A stretch of 64,000 nt of DNA from Heterodera schachtii (Eukaryota > Nematoda > Chromadorea > Rhabditida > Heteroderidae). Shown here piece after piece: positions 35,103-49,690 of the stretch. Location: NCBI GenBank assembly GCA_023374025.1, contig SIJG01000015.1:1654697-1718696 (forward strand). Reading direction: 5' to 3'. The position numbers and the translations under genes were made by a program. Under the pieces are notes generated by a model, which made no database searches, had not been told where the DNA came from, and saw nothing but the letters and a program-made list of their open reading frames with translations. Within the stretch, counting starts at the first letter, position 1, and the number at the start of each line of letters is the position of its first letter.

Positions 35103-37581
35103 ATGATGGAAATGACAATTCTCGGGTAAACATTTAAATTTTAAAATTATTTCTAATTCTTAATTAACAAATTGACTTAATAAATGACATATCATCCAAA
35201 GTTTAATGAAAAAATCGCAAAACATTGTATGTATTTAGGAATCGGATTAGCATTACCGCGGACGGCGCCAAAGTGTCGCCATTTGGCAGCAAAATGGACA
35301 TGGGGTGGGAAATGGAAATAAATTCATTAAACGCTTAAATATAACAAAATTAAATTCTTTTTAGGGACTATTATGTTGAAAATAACAAGCTGAGAAAAAC
35401 ACGGGGATTGGGCTGGGTAATGGCCGCACTTTTTGTGGTCGCCGACATGGCAGGCGGAGGCATCGTGGCATTGCCAACGGCGGTGGTCCGATGCCGTAAG
35501 TTTTTAAAACCGTGAAATCTGCTGATTAACTGCTTGTTTTTGCCCATGCAGAGTTCTTTTCCGGGTTGCTCATTCTGTTGTGCATGGCCATCATCTCCAC
35601 CTTTTCCGCAGTTATGCTGGGCCAATGTTGGGAAATATTATTGCGCCGTTTCCCGGTTTACCGTACTCACTGTCGAAAACCGTACGCTGAAATTGGCCTT
35701 AAGGCCCTCGGGCCAAAAATGAGGTGACTGCCATACAGTTTCAAAAATACAGTATCAAATTGTATCTAAACATTGTCTGTATTTGCCACCATTTCCAGAA
35801 CTATCGTATCGATTTGCGTCAACGTCACCCAGTACGGTGCCACCACCGTTTTCCTGCTGCTCTGTGCCAAAAACATTCGCGACTTCATCCGTGCCTTTCT
35901 CGACAAGGAGATCAGCTTCTGCTATTTGATCGTGGTCATTGCGCTTGTGCTTTTGCCCGTCACTCTGCTCAAATCGCCCAACGATTTTTGGCCGGTTATT
36001 GTGGGCGGAATGCTTAGCACAATCGTTGCCAGTAATTCCAAAATTGTCTTTTTTAAATTTAAATTTTGAAATTCGCTTCTTCTAAGTTGTGTTCATTTGC
36101 ATTGGTGCCATGATGGACTGGCGCAGCTGTGCCCCCTCCAGGCAATTGCCTTCGTTTGACCTCACCAATTATTTGTCCGCTCTCGGCACCATGTTGTTCA
36201 CCTACGGGGGCCACAGCGCTTTTCCCACCATTCAACATGACATGAAAAAGCCGTCCGAGTTCAACAAATCGGCAATCCTCGGATTTTTCAGTGAGTTAAA
36301 TTTTAAAATTAACGTGGGTATAAATATGTGAATAATCATTAAATTATTTTAAAAAATATACTCCACATATATTATATATATATATATATATATGCATTTG
36401 TCATCGTGTTGTCCAGTTATTTCTGTGTTCAACTTCACCACCGTAATTGTATGTGGCACTGTGTACGGTAACAGCATCCGCGAGTCGGTGATCAACTCCA
36501 TCCAGACAGTGTGGATCCAGCAGGCGATCAACCTCATGATCACGGCGCATTGTCTGCTCACTGTTACGCTGCTGATCAACCCACTGAACCAGGAAATGGA
36601 GGAAGTGTTCTCCGTCCCCCATGGTCATTAAATGGCTAATAAATTTGATTTAATCAGCTTTAATCAACAGATTTCGGCTGGAAACGCGTCGTCCTCCGCT
36701 CGTCCGTAATGGCTGTCATTGTGCTGACTGCCGAGTCCGTGCCGAGCTTTGGGCCCGTCCTCGACTTCTTCGGTGGTTCAACGGTTGCGCTGACTTCGGT
36801 TGTGTTCCCCAGCGTTTTCTACCTGTACTTGGCGGCCGGGGAATGCAAATCCAAAGAGTCCGAACACCTTGGAAACAACGAGCCGACCACATTCATAGAG
36901 TGAGTGGCGACACGACAAATGGCAAAACTATATTAATTGATTTAGTAATTAATTAAAGCAAATAAATTGCCGAAGACGAATGAAGGCATTCCTAAATAGA
37001 GCAATAAAAGAATTGTAGGAATGAATTAAGTAAAAATGACAAATGGCTAGCAAATTTTCATTATTCTGAGAAAGGCATCCCCTCCAATTTAATGGCACAA
37101 ATGCTTTTATATCAATCTTCAAATTTCAGAATGGTGGAGAGGACGAATTGGAAGACATTGCTTCTCTGTGGAGCTATCATCGGTGTTTCTAAAAAACTGT
37201 TTTAAATTAAATATTTTAAATTAATTTTACATTGCATTACGGTATACCGTATTTTATTCTACAGTTTTGTCAACATTTGCCGGAATTATCGCCACAATTT
37301 CTGCGCTCAAAGCACTGACAACAACGCACTTTGTGACGCCTTGTTACGTGCACTTTTTGTTCCCGGACGACGAGAAAGGGTCGGCCATCTCCTCAACAAA
37401 TTGTTGTGGGCCTTTTCAAAACATTTCAAGGTCAGCGAGAAAATGCCATTTTCAGTTTCATCTTTTTCGCATTTAAAAACATTAAAATGCTAATTGATGT
37501 GGGTGGCTAATTAAATTTAATTGCCAATTAAGCTATGCAACCGGCGGACATTGTACGGTTCCCGATCTCACTTATTACTGA
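35103..37581 (+). CDS. Amino-acid transporter of the Aa_trans (SLC32/SLC36/AVT) family
   Basis: Eleven exons: 35103-35125, 35239-35304, 35365-35495, 35552-35723, 35799-36031, 36087-36290, 36417-36623, 36671-36899, 37130-37182, 37265-37430 and 37533-37581, giving 510 aa. After a hydrophilic N-terminus, TM1 reads GLGWVMAALFVVADMAGGGIVALPTAVV, whose start is the family hallmark. Other landmarks are KPYAEIGLKALGP, LFTYGGHSAFPTIQHDM (the conserved GGH..FPTIQ motif), LINPLNQEMEEVF and RVVLRSSVMAVIV. About ten to eleven hydrophobic segments are visible. Members move neutral amino acids or GABA with protons across plasma or vesicle membranes. The substrate cannot be read from sequence. Intron 6 carries an (AT)n tract at 36369-36392. 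Confidence 0.93.
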
Positions 37582-38986
37582 TGCAAACCCAACAGACAGC
37601 AGAACGGCAAGCAGTTCATCCCACCACTTTCTGCCTCTTTTCGCATTGGAATTAATTCTTCTTTTCATGGGAATGTCTTTAATTTTCAATTTAATTCTAT
37701 TTTTTTGTGTTTATTTTTATGTTCTTGCAAATTCCATAATAAAATTATTGTTCATTCAATTTTCGTTGCATTTCCAAAAAATGTATTTGCATTTGAAATG
37801 ATAAAAGATAATTTTGTTTGTTTCTTTTTTTCTTTTATAAAATCCATTGAATTTATGCAAAACATTTCTCATTACACAGGTACGGTAATCGTACGCTTTA
37901 TTGGTCCCAATAAAAAAAAGGGGAAAACAAAAATGAATTTAGAGATTTTTTATGTGCAAAAACTCGCCTACGTCGACTCACCGATAAATTGTGCAAAAAA
38001 ATAATGAAAAAATTAAATTTTTAAATGAAAAATAAAATTTTAGCCGTAGACAAAAAGATTAAAATTTGAAAAAATAGAGAAAAAGGGTTGAAGTCATAGA
38101 TAAAATCAATGCGAATGGAAAGGTGCGATTCTGGAGATGTTAGTTTATTTTCTGGTTCTCTTCTATATATATTCTTCATTTTTAATTACCTTTTTCCCTT
38201 TTTTATAAATTTTAATTTTTTTTTTTTTGTTTACGGCTAAATTTTATTTTACAGTTAAAAATTTTAAATTTTTCATTCATTTTTTTGCACAATTTACTGG
38301 CGAGTCGGCGTCGGCGAGTTGAACTGTTCCACGCCGGCGCGGTAGGGGTCATTTCTTTGCGAGAAATTAAATTTTTCATTTCTGTTCAAAATTCAAGAAA
38401 CATTTAGAAAATTATGAAATTCAGTTATTTTTGAGAGAAATAAAAAAAACGATGAATAACGGACAAATATTAATCCATCTGAGAAGCTCAGTTTCCGGAA
38501 GAAAGTCGCCCAAAATTAGATAAAAATTAGGAATTGCCGAAATACTCTAGGATAGAAAAAAAAATTATGCATTATATTCATGATATTCTAACGGAAATAC
38601 TTCATTGATGGTACTATTTCAATATGAGTGGGCATTTAATGAGTGAGTATGTGGTGCCATTGCCAAGTAAACTGTACGTTGGCATTGGCACGCGTGTTGC
38701 TTCCTGACTTTGGCATTTCTCAACGGAAGCACACCCACACTGAGATACTCCTATAATTTTTGTTCATCATGAGGAGGGGCGTGTGGTGAAGTGAATGTGG
38801 CAAGAGAAAATGCCCAAAGTGAACGTGCATTGGCACGCTTCTGGCTTCCTGTTGTTTTTGTTTTGGATTCGCTGCCGTGAACTTGGCATTGGCACGCGCG
38901 GTGCTTTGGCAGGCGCATTTTTTGCATTTAAGCAATTCGAGGGCAACCTAAAGCAACATAAATTTTATTTTATTCCCTTTTCATAA
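37582..38986. promoter_or_regulatory. Intergenic region upstream of the 39 kb secreted-protein gene
   Basis: No gene is supported. The right part, about 38660-38890, holds three TGGCAT hexamers (the reverse complement of ATGCCA) within about 250 bp, several as TTGGCATTGGCACG. ATGCCA is the published dorsal-gland promoter motif of cyst-nematode effectors. The hexamer is common in this window, so this is suggestive only. Confidence 0.3.
37961..38320. mobile_element. Hairpin element with ~90-bp inverted arms
   Basis: The left arm starts AACTCGCCTACGTCGACTCA at 37961, and the right arm ends near 38320 with CGAGTCGGCGTCGGCGAGTT. They pair imperfectly for about 90 bp, through AAATTGTGCAAAAAAATAAT on the left. 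The middle is non-coding. No target duplication was recognised. Confidence 0.6.
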
Positions 38987-40734
38987 ATGCCACTACATAT
39001 ATTCATCTCCATGTTCTTTTTGCCTATGATATTCCATGGGATTGCTGGCTTTGTTTGGCATGCCAATTTTGACAATTGCAAAAATTCATGCGATAAGCTA
39101 ATCAAAAGAGTTGAGCAGCTGTCAATCATGCCGAACCCATCGCCACAGAATGTTTCGGATTTAAAGGAACAATTGCAAAATTTGAGCGCAAAAGTTTCCG
39201 AGCTCGTCGCACTTGTCAAGACCGAGCCCATCCAATACCCAGCAAATTTCTACACCATTTTTAAGAAAATTAAGCAACGAATGGCAAATCCGCTTGAAGC
39301 GGCAATTGCTTACTGTGAGCAACTGCAAAAGGGCACCGACAGTTTTGGCCAAATGGCGGACCGAACTTATTTGGAGGGCATTGTGCCAAAAGTTGTGCAC
39401 ATTGTGGAGCGATTGTCGATCGAATTCGGCACATTGGCCACCGAAATTGGCATTGACTCGGTGGAAAAATTTGTGGATTCAGAGTGCAAAGATGGGGATG
39501 ATAAATTGAAGGAATTAAGCGAAACAATCGTTAAAATCAGGAGAGAAATTAAGGAAAACAATTATTTCAACGAGGCGCCATTTGAAAAGGCAATGGCACA
39601 ATTAAATGGAACGCCGACGGCGGATGATTGGCAATCAATGAGACGCAATTCTATCAGACGCCACAGTACTGGGGACGCGCATATTTCAAATTCGGACAAA
39701 AATAGTGAAGAAAATGGGACAAATGTTGAAAAGAAAATGCCAAGACGACACAGCGAGAACAATTTGATAATGCCGAGAAAAATATTGGGGGACTTAAAAA
39801 TGAATGATGGGCAGAAAGTGAAAAGGAAACGAAATGCCACGATAGGGCGAAAAGCGGGCGACAAGATGTGCCAAATTCTGACGGAAATGATTTTGGAAGC
39901 GAAAACGGACGCATTGGAGAGGGAAACGGCGGCAAAGATCAAAGCCATCGCGAAACCGCCGGTCAAAGGCGACGAACTGATGCAATTGATCGACACATTC
40001 GACTGGGAGTGGCGCCAGATCAGTGACAGAATTGACAGATGGACGAAGACGGACGGAGAAAAAGTTTGGAAAGAGAGCGGGGGGAGGGGGGTAATTAGTG
40101 ATAATTAGTATTCATTTTCATATTGTTTTTGGTTATTAATGGGTTCAATGCTTAACACTTTTAAGGATAAGTACCGCATTAAATTGGTTGAAACTTCAAT
40201 GGCTGCGTATGAAATGTCGAAACCGCTGAAATTGGCAATGGTTTCGGCGTTGGATGGGCTGAATAGCGCAGCGAAAACGGAGATGAAGCGATGGGAAGAG
40301 GAGCTGCACAAATTGTTGCATGAACGCATCGAAATTGGCACGCGTGCCAAAGACACTTTGGCCAAACTGTCAATGGACCTCCAAACGGCGATTGGCCTGC
40401 CACGGCAAATTGCCAACGCACAAATTGGGCCGGTCGTTGATTTATTGAGGGGCAATGGGGCGGAACAAAGCGCGTTGAGTTATTATGTGATCGAAAATTC
40501 ACTCTATGCGGCTAAGCAGAAAGTCCAATCGGCTTTTCAGGTGTTATTCAATGAATCATTTTATAAGTATGTCCAATTAGGGATAATTATAATTAATTTA
40601 AGATTCCGTCCAATGCTTTCAAATGGTCCATTTTTGTTGATGAACAAAATGAGCAAGACGATAAGCCAGCGGCAGAGATTGCAGAAGCAAATCAGCCGCA
40701 AATAGAAACTGCTGCCGAAGACACCGAAATATAG
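38987..40734 (+). CDS. Secreted helical protein with basic internal motif, unknown family
   Basis: Exon 1 (38987-40090) is unusually long; exons 2 (40166-40540) and 3 (40603-40734) follow in phase, giving 536 aa. A signal peptide (MPLHIFISMFFLPMIFHGIAG) leads. Two early cysteines (NCKNSC) are followed by long helical, heptad-like stretches (about residues 45-190). A Ser/Arg-rich linker (RRNSIRRHSTG) comes next, then a Lys/Arg cluster KVKRKRNATIGRK (about residue 280) that resembles a nuclear-localisation signal, then more helices. The C-terminus is acidic. If the second exon is not joined, its frame could start separately at 40139, making two genes. The family is not recognised. Secretion plus an NLS-like motif is the pattern of a host-nucleus effector, which is inference. 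Confidence 0.75.
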
Positions 40735-41307
40735 AAACAAACTTTTACCTCTTTTTTTCCTTTTGCATTTTTAAACATTTCTCTCTCTCTTTCTTCTTTA
40801 GGTTGATTTAAATTTTATTATGAATAATTTTTTTTAATAAATATATTTGTAAACTGTGCACCAAAATTCATGCAATTCAAAAATGAATTTATGGGGAAAT
40901 ATAAAAAAACGGCAACTGTTTATTTCCATCCCTTAAATATCTCTCCCATAAAATTGATTTACATGACAGTTCATTATGCAAATTCTTCTATAAAATTAGT
41001 CAATAATGCATTAATTAATTAATTATCTAAAACTTCATCTCCATCACCGAATGACACGCACAAAAGTGCAGCAAAACGCAAAATTGGGGAAGTGACCGTC
41101 GGTGGACGACGGCGCAGACAACAGATAAGCATCGGCGGAAGAAGTGGGCAAAGGGCAAATTGACAGCCAATACAAATGCCACACGCATCGGAAATTTGTG
41201 GGGGAGGGGGAGGCGGCACCCTTTAAACCCTTTAAAAGCGCAGCAAAACAATTCAGCAGAGCAAATCAAATTTTAAATACATTAATTAAAGCCAAAATCC
41301 ATTGGAA
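40735..41307. other. Intergenic region upstream of alpha-tubulin
   Basis: No gene supported. AT-rich. It presumably contains the end signals of the preceding gene (AATAAA near 40835) and the tubulin promoter. Confidence 0.4.
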
Positions 41308-43918
<2,611 letters not shown>

Positions 43919-44286
43919 GGCGACTAATTGTTTCTAATTATGGAAATAATATTTATAATAAATATTAAGAAAGTGATTAAAGAATTAATTTGCAATGTTT
44001 GGGTAAAATTCAAGAATATTTGTACCTCATCAAATTCGACAAATCATATATCATTCGAAATTTTTTTTTAATTTTAAATTTAATTTAAAAGGTTCAAATA
44101 AGTCTCTCTTTTGAACTGATCACTGACCAAAAAATGAACATTTATTTTTACAAATTGGAAAAGAGGAATACAAATACATTATATGATTGATTTTAAAGAT
44201 AGTCAAATAAAAATATATGGAAATGTTAATTTTATGTAATAGAATAGTCTCATCGTTTTGTGCTTCTCTGTTCCATCGGCTGCTGA

Positions 44287-45914
44287 TCAGTCGCAAACTT
44301 TCTTTTTGCGTCCCAAAACGCAGGTGGTAAAGATGGCAACGCCCGAGGCGACAATTTCCGGGACATAACTGTACAGAGCCGTGGCCAGACGCATCACCAG
44401 CGAAGAGATCTTAGGGAAATGTTGATAATCAAAAGATTAGGCAATTGTAAGAAACCAAAGAAAATTTAGAAAATTGTAGCGAATTTTATAAGAAAAATTT
44501 GATTTTTTTTTTTCATGGATTGGGGGAGGGGAAGGGGGGGGGGGGGGGGGAATTCCCCTGGCATAGGTTAAATCATAGGGTCCGACGAGAAAGGAAAACG
44601 AATTTTCAAATTTATTTTAAATTTAAATATCCTGAAATTATTACGCCCTCGAGCATTGCACTGCCAGCGACGAGCGAAGGCACGAAATACCAGCAAATCA
44701 AAGCTAAAATGGGTTGATTAATTGCTCAGAAAGAGATTAATAACTGTTGTCAAACACATAGAGCCTTTGAATGGCTTTGATTATGGAATTTTTTTACTAG
44801 AAACAAAAGCCATGGCATTTAAGTGAGTTGGTGCCGAAATGCGTCCGTCCCTTTCGAATGGAATTGAAAATTCGAAAATTTAACAGAGTAAGTTCTGCAG
44901 AATGTTGAAAGATAAATTCTCGAAAGTGGTCGTTTTAGCACAGAAAAAAGGGAACAAAAACACCAAAAATGGCACCCATTGGCCATTTTTAATTTTTTGT
45001 CCGCCAAGAAATCTCTGACTTTTCTAAAATTGGAAATTTGACTTTTGTCAGTCCGCAAATGGTTGGTGTTCTTTGAAAATGCGAATGTGTCGGTACATTT
45101 AACGAACCGAAAGTGACGAAGAGAATGTAGGGAGATGCCTTCCATAGAAATGCCACCAATTCGTCCCACGCGCTTTTTCGTGCCGCGGCCGTTTCGGCAC
45201 CATTTGCGCCCGGCGGCGCATTTTCGGTCAAACGCTGCAAATTTTGTGAGCATTCAATACATCTTTGATCAAAACAATGTTTACATTGGAAATGAACCCC
45301 GCCCCAAAGTGTTCCTTCCCCGAATTCACCATTAAAATATTGCGTTTAATTAATTTAAAAAAGACACTTCAAAAATGTCCGCCGTTTTCTCCAATTCGCC
45401 GTCCTTCGTTTCCGCACATTGGCGGAGACCCGGCAAACGTTGGAGGATCACATCGATCACTTCGCGTACATTTTTGGCATCTTTCTGTGCACAAATTTAT
45501 AAATTCGTTAGAAAGTTCGGCTTTTGCCATTTGCGTTTTTCTGTGCCGACAATCCCAATTAAAAAATGTTTTAAATAGCCTTAGGGAGGGGGGGGGGGGG
45601 GGGTAGAAATTAGAAATGGTCAATTAAATTTGGTAATTAAATCAATTTAATTAATAAATTAATGGATTTCCCCGTTTCTCAAAAGAATGCCAAACCAGGC
45701 CAGTAAAATTGTTGGATTGTTTTCCCTCGGTGTGCGTAATGAGCAACACTTCGTCCTCCGTCGTCGGCATTGCGCAATTGAAAAATGGGCAAAAGCCATG
45801 CTTGCTGACATGGGCAGAAAGACACGGGCCATGGCCAATGTGTTGGCACTTTGCCAACTTGGCCAAGCCCGCCGCAAGCGACGTATCACACAGCGGACAG
45901 ATGCAAGCGGACAT
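44287..45914 (-). CDS. RING-like zinc-finger protein with C-terminal membrane segments
   Basis: Six exons give 224 aa: 45914-45696, 45484-45368, 45314-45285, 45234-45108, 44703-44645 and 44409-44287. Exon 1 encodes a RING-like Cys/His array: CPLC, then KCQHIGHGPC, then CPFFNC. A helical middle follows (DAKNVREVIDVILQRLPGL). The C-terminal half has two or three hydrophobic segments (SPYILFVTFALICWYFVPSL; SYVPEIVASGVAIFTTCVLG) and ends RKKKVCD. Phases agree at every junction. The weakest acceptor is before exon 3 (GGGGAAG). Intron 1 contains a long poly-G/C tract. A membrane-bound E3-ligase-like role is possible; the specific family is not recognised. Confidence 0.65.
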
Positions 45915-46142
45915 TTCAAAATTATTAGCCAATGTTACTGAATTGAGACCAAAACATTAAAAATTCTTCGGCGAGGGCGACGGATTATGCCAATAATTTA
46001 CTCAAATTATTTATTTTGTTTATGTGGGAAAGTACTTTCGCTCCCATTTTATCTTCTGCTGCTGTGCAATTTGTTATTGATTCTTTGTCTTCGCTTTTCT
46101 TCGCCTTTTCTTTTTGCTCTGTCTTTGTCAAATAAATGAAAT

Positions 46143-46985
46143 ACCGTATTATCTCTAATTATCCCCCGGGGGGATTATTGTTCAACCTCCTCAGAAAGTG
46201 GGGGATTATTAGATACGGGGGGATAAATGGAGACGGGGGATTATTTTTCGACTGATTTTTTAGTGAAAAATTTTTGAAATTTTTTTAAATATGCGCCAAA
46301 AAATGTAATCGCGTCAAAACACAATCATTTTTTTGTTGCATTTTTGTTAAAAAATTTCTGAATTTTGCGGGAAAAATTTGAAAAATTGCAAAAATATTTA
46401 CAAAATATTGACAAAACCCCCCAAAATATTCAAATACGAATATGAACCTTTCAGAAAATTCTGAATTGTTAAATTTTTCATTTTTTGAGCCAGGGAAATT
46501 TCGCTAATTTTTAGAAATTAATAACTCGCTTCAGGGTTGGACAATATTAGTGGGTAAAGCTTAAAAAATAAAGAAAAATCAGGAGAATTTTATTTGTTTA
46601 TTTGATTTTTCGAGATATAGATGAAAAAAATTCTTCCAGAAATTCTGGAAATTTCAATTTTTCAGAAAAAATTCAGCACTCCATTCTGAAAAGGAGTTTT
46701 CATAAATAATTTAAAAAGTAAAGAAAAATCTGTAATTTTTTGCAAATGAATTTCGATTTTGAATTAATTAATTTTTATTAAAATTTTAAAAGAAATTATT
46801 TTCAAAAAGTTCCATTTATCCCCCCGGGGGGATAAATGGAGACGGGGGGATTATTGTTCAACCTCCTCAGAAAGGGGGGGATAAATGGAGATGGGAGGAT
46901 TATTGTTCAACCTCCTCAGAAAGGGGGGGATTATTAGATACGGGGGGATAAATGGAGACGGGGCGATAATTAGAGATAATACGGT
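46143..46985. mobile_element. Inverted-repeat element with internal minisatellite (ACCGTATT family)
   Basis: A perfect 21-bp inverted repeat bounds the element, starting ACCGTATTATCTCTAATTAT. Inside both ends are tandem-like units built from GGGGGATTATTGTTCAACC, CTCCTCAGAAAG and GGGGGATAAATGGAGACG, with about two near the left end and three near the right. The AT-rich middle has no reading frame. A short relative lies at 54141-54266. Confidence 0.8.
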
Positions 46986-47007
46986 TTACCTAATTATTTT
47001 TATTGCA

Positions 47008-47226
47008 TAAACTGGTGGAAAAAAGTCTTTTACCGAACCCCCGAAATTTGTTCAGTGGCGATTTTTGTAATTAAACAAAATTTGATAAAATTTTGCATAC
47101 CAAAAGAGCACAGATATTGTTACAAAAACTGTCTTACAACTATGTATATTGGACAACTTATTAATTACAAAAATCGCCACTGAACAAATTTCGGCGGTTT
47201 GGTAAAGACTTTTTTCCACCAGTGTA
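47008..47226. mobile_element. Tc1/mariner-type MITE
   Basis: A 215-bp element has about 63-bp near-perfect inverted arms, from ACTGGTGGAAAAAAGTCTTT to the mirrored end CTTTTTTCCACCAGTG. It is flanked by TA dinucleotides at 47008-47009 and 47225-47226. The TA target and the TGGTGGAAAAAAG-type end fit the Tc1/mariner superfamily. No transposase is present. Confidence 0.75.
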
Positions 47227-47518
47227 GCAATTAAATATGAGATGGGATTGATTTGATTTATCTCAATTTATTGTGGATTTTATTATGGAGAGAAATTATA
47301 GAGTTGAGAATGACTCGAAAGTTTTGGAGAAAACTCGGAACTGAAAAGCCGAAAAAGCCAAATTCGAGCCGGCGTCGGCGGCGGGACCAACAGGGATTTT
47401 AATGATGAATGAAGCATATTAGAAATTTTCAAGAATTTTAATTTAATCATTTTTAATATTTTTATAGCATTTCGAAGATGGGTTTTTAGGGTCAGAATCG
47501 CTTTTGTCCTGAAATTTT

Positions 47519-47633
47519 GGTACTTTCCTCTTCTGTGACCGCAGAATTAATTTTAAAAAAAAACAATTTTCCTTCGCCCTTTTGCAAAACTGCGCGCGTT
47601 TTTTTTTGTTGACTTAAAAAAAATTAATTCTGC
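47519..47633. mobile_element. Degenerate copy of the GGTACTTTCC element
   Basis: GGTACTTTCCTCTTCTGTGA, AAAACTGCGCGCG and GTTGACTT match, in the same order, the element at 60747-60970. The right end is not preserved. It appears to be a truncated or decayed relative. Confidence 0.55.
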
Positions 47634-47873
47634 AATTTTGCAATTTTTTATCCATTTTTTAATAAAATTTAGGAATTTTTGGGTCCGGCGGTGCCCATAG
47701 GTGCGGCCTGGAAATTTCGGAAAATTCTACAATTTTTGTGCACATAAAAAAAATTTTTTTTTTGATTTTTCGGCTATGTTTTAGAAAATATAAAATATTA
47801 TTTGTTTTTTCTTTTTAGTGTTTGGGAAATTTTCATAATTAAATTAAAACAATTTTACTTTTACTTATTTTAA

Positions 47874-48781
47874 TTAGAGTCCGGAATTTTGAAAATGCCG
47901 GGACCGGGCCCGGGCTCGGGCTTAGACAATTGGCCGGGCCCGGGCCGCCCGGTCAAAAAAAGCCCGTTTAAACGGGCGGCCCGGGCCCGGTCCAAAATTT
48001 TGGCCGGGCGCCCGCCGGGCCCGGGCTTTTTTCAAAATTTTTAGAATTTTGATTAAAATTTCGAAAAAAATGTATAATTTTATATTTTTGCTTCGAATTA
48101 TATCAAGCCATGTAATTCGACCTTTTTTGCTTTTCAAAACCCTTTTTTACGGCGCATTTTTTCAAAAAAATTTGGGGTACAAGGGGGGGGGGGGGGGGGT
48201 CCGGCGGTGCCGATAGGCGCCGCCGCGGAAAATTATTAAAAATTGTGTGTGATTTGTTAACAGATTTCACCAAAAAATTACCAAATTTTTAAATTTTGAG
48301 CTAAATTTTTGAGAAAAAAAATAATCTTTTTGTACAAGGCGACGCTGAGGAAAAAGTTTGACTTTTAATGAAATTTATTAAGAAAATTTGTCGATTTTTT
48401 CATAAAATTTGGAAATCTTTTTTGAGAAAAAAGATGAAAATGTTACTCAATTTATGGGGTTGGGATCTTTTCAACAGTTGAAATTTCCCCAAATTTTCAA
48501 AAATCCAAGTTCTATCTTGAAAATTTTGAATTAAAAGACATTTTGCCAAAATAATTATTTAATTTTTCAAATTTTGGGCAGTTTCGCTGGCGAAATTTAA
48601 GCCCGTTTTAGCCCGGTCAAATTGACCGGGCCCGGGCCCGGGCTCGGGCTTTGACAATTGGCCGGGCCCGGGCGGCCCGGTAAAAAAAGCCCGTTTTACC
48701 GTTTTTTCCCAAAAAAAACGGGCCCGGGCCCGGGCGGCCCGGCAAAAGCCCGGCGGGCGCCCGGGCCCGTCCGGGCTCTAA
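47874..48781. mobile_element. GC-palindrome element (TTAGAG family)
   Basis: The element runs from TTAGAGTCCGG to CCGGGCTCTAA. Two GC-rich blocks near its ends (about 47896-48028 and 48595-48778) share CCCGGGCTCGGGCTT and GACAATTGGCCGGGCCCGGG. Both are built of GGGCCC/CCCGGG palindromes. The AT-rich middle contains a G tract and the palindrome CGGCGGTGCCGATAGGCGCC. It is non-coding. Smaller relatives are at 50611 and 53941-54081. Confidence 0.6.
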
Positions 48782-48820
48782 TTTTAATAAAAATTTTTAA
48801 AAATGAAAATAATTTTATTC

Positions 48821-48895
48821 TGTGGGGATCGAACCAAGGCAAAAATCAAAGAAAGGCTGGAGGTTTAGCCACAAGGCTAATATGTTTCATGAATT
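48821..48895 (-). other. tRNA-like sequence (B box plus weak A box)
   Basis: On the minus strand GGTTCGATCCC is a perfect pol III B box (T-arm), about 45 nt after TAGCCTTGTGGCTAA, which resembles an A box. A closed acceptor stem could not be formed. It may be a tRNA pseudogene or the head of a SINE. Confidence 0.3.
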
Positions 48896-49690
48896 TTCCT
48901 TTTCTTCCCAATTTTCAAAAAATATTTTTCTCAACCCTTCCCCCCCCCCCATTCTTAGCAGTGAATAAAAATTTTGTGTTTTGTGCCAGAATACGGAACA
49001 CGAACACGAAAATGCCCTAAGACACGAAAATACGAAACATGAAACGATCAACATCTCTGGGACAACTTACTCTGACAAATTGTCGAATAATGGACAAAAT
49101 TTGAGTTAGAGCATAAAATCAAAGGGTGATCATATAAATAAACCACCGATAAATGTCAAATTTCATTAATAATTTCATCGTTTTCAAAATTAGCTGTTCA
49201 TAATTTCAAAAAAGATGCCGAGGTGCGCGAGCGGAACGAAGCGTAGCGACTTGCCAAAGGGTTAGAGACAGCCGATAGCAATGCTTGAACGAAACCGCCC
49301 ATTTCTATTATTTTAAAAACATAATTTTGGATTAAAGTTTTCTCATGCCATTTTACTGTGTTTCAAATTTTCAAAAAATTATTTTCTGCTGTTTTTTGAG
49401 CCTCAAGACACCCTTAAAATTCATTTTCGAGTTCTAATTCGAATTTCGTCCGTGTCAGAATTGCCGAAATTATAAAAATGTCAGAATTTTTGCAAATTTA
49501 GCGATTTGAATTTGCTGTTGACTCCCCTTGCCACCTGTCTTCTCCTTCTCCTTATGCATACGTCAGGCTTATTTCTTTTCAAAATGCCAATAATTCTGTG
49601 TAAATTATCAATTTTCCATTTCGCATTCTCTCGGCGATTCTTTCCATCCAAAAATAATTCATTTATTCATTTTAGCATTTTTCTATCATA

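Larger units (their letters stand above)
45915..49690. other. Transposon-rich intergenic region
   Basis: No gene is supported in 3.8 kb. The interval holds at least four separate inverted-repeat elements (46143-46985, 47010-47224, 47519-47633 relic, 47874-48781), one tRNA-like stretch and a long G tract at 48183-48199. They are described individually. Confidence 0.6.

Noticed and set aside
40139..40705. A separate gene starting MGSMLNTFKDKY
   Set aside because: A phase-0 intron (40091-40165) joins it to the long upstream exon, and the first nine codons lie in that intron. It remains an alternative.
45185..45300. CKHCFDQRCIECSQ frame resembling a second zinc finger on the minus strand
   Set aside because: It lies across a 50-nt intron with GTAAAC donor and TTTGCAG acceptor. 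Removing that intron gives consistent phases for the whole gene.
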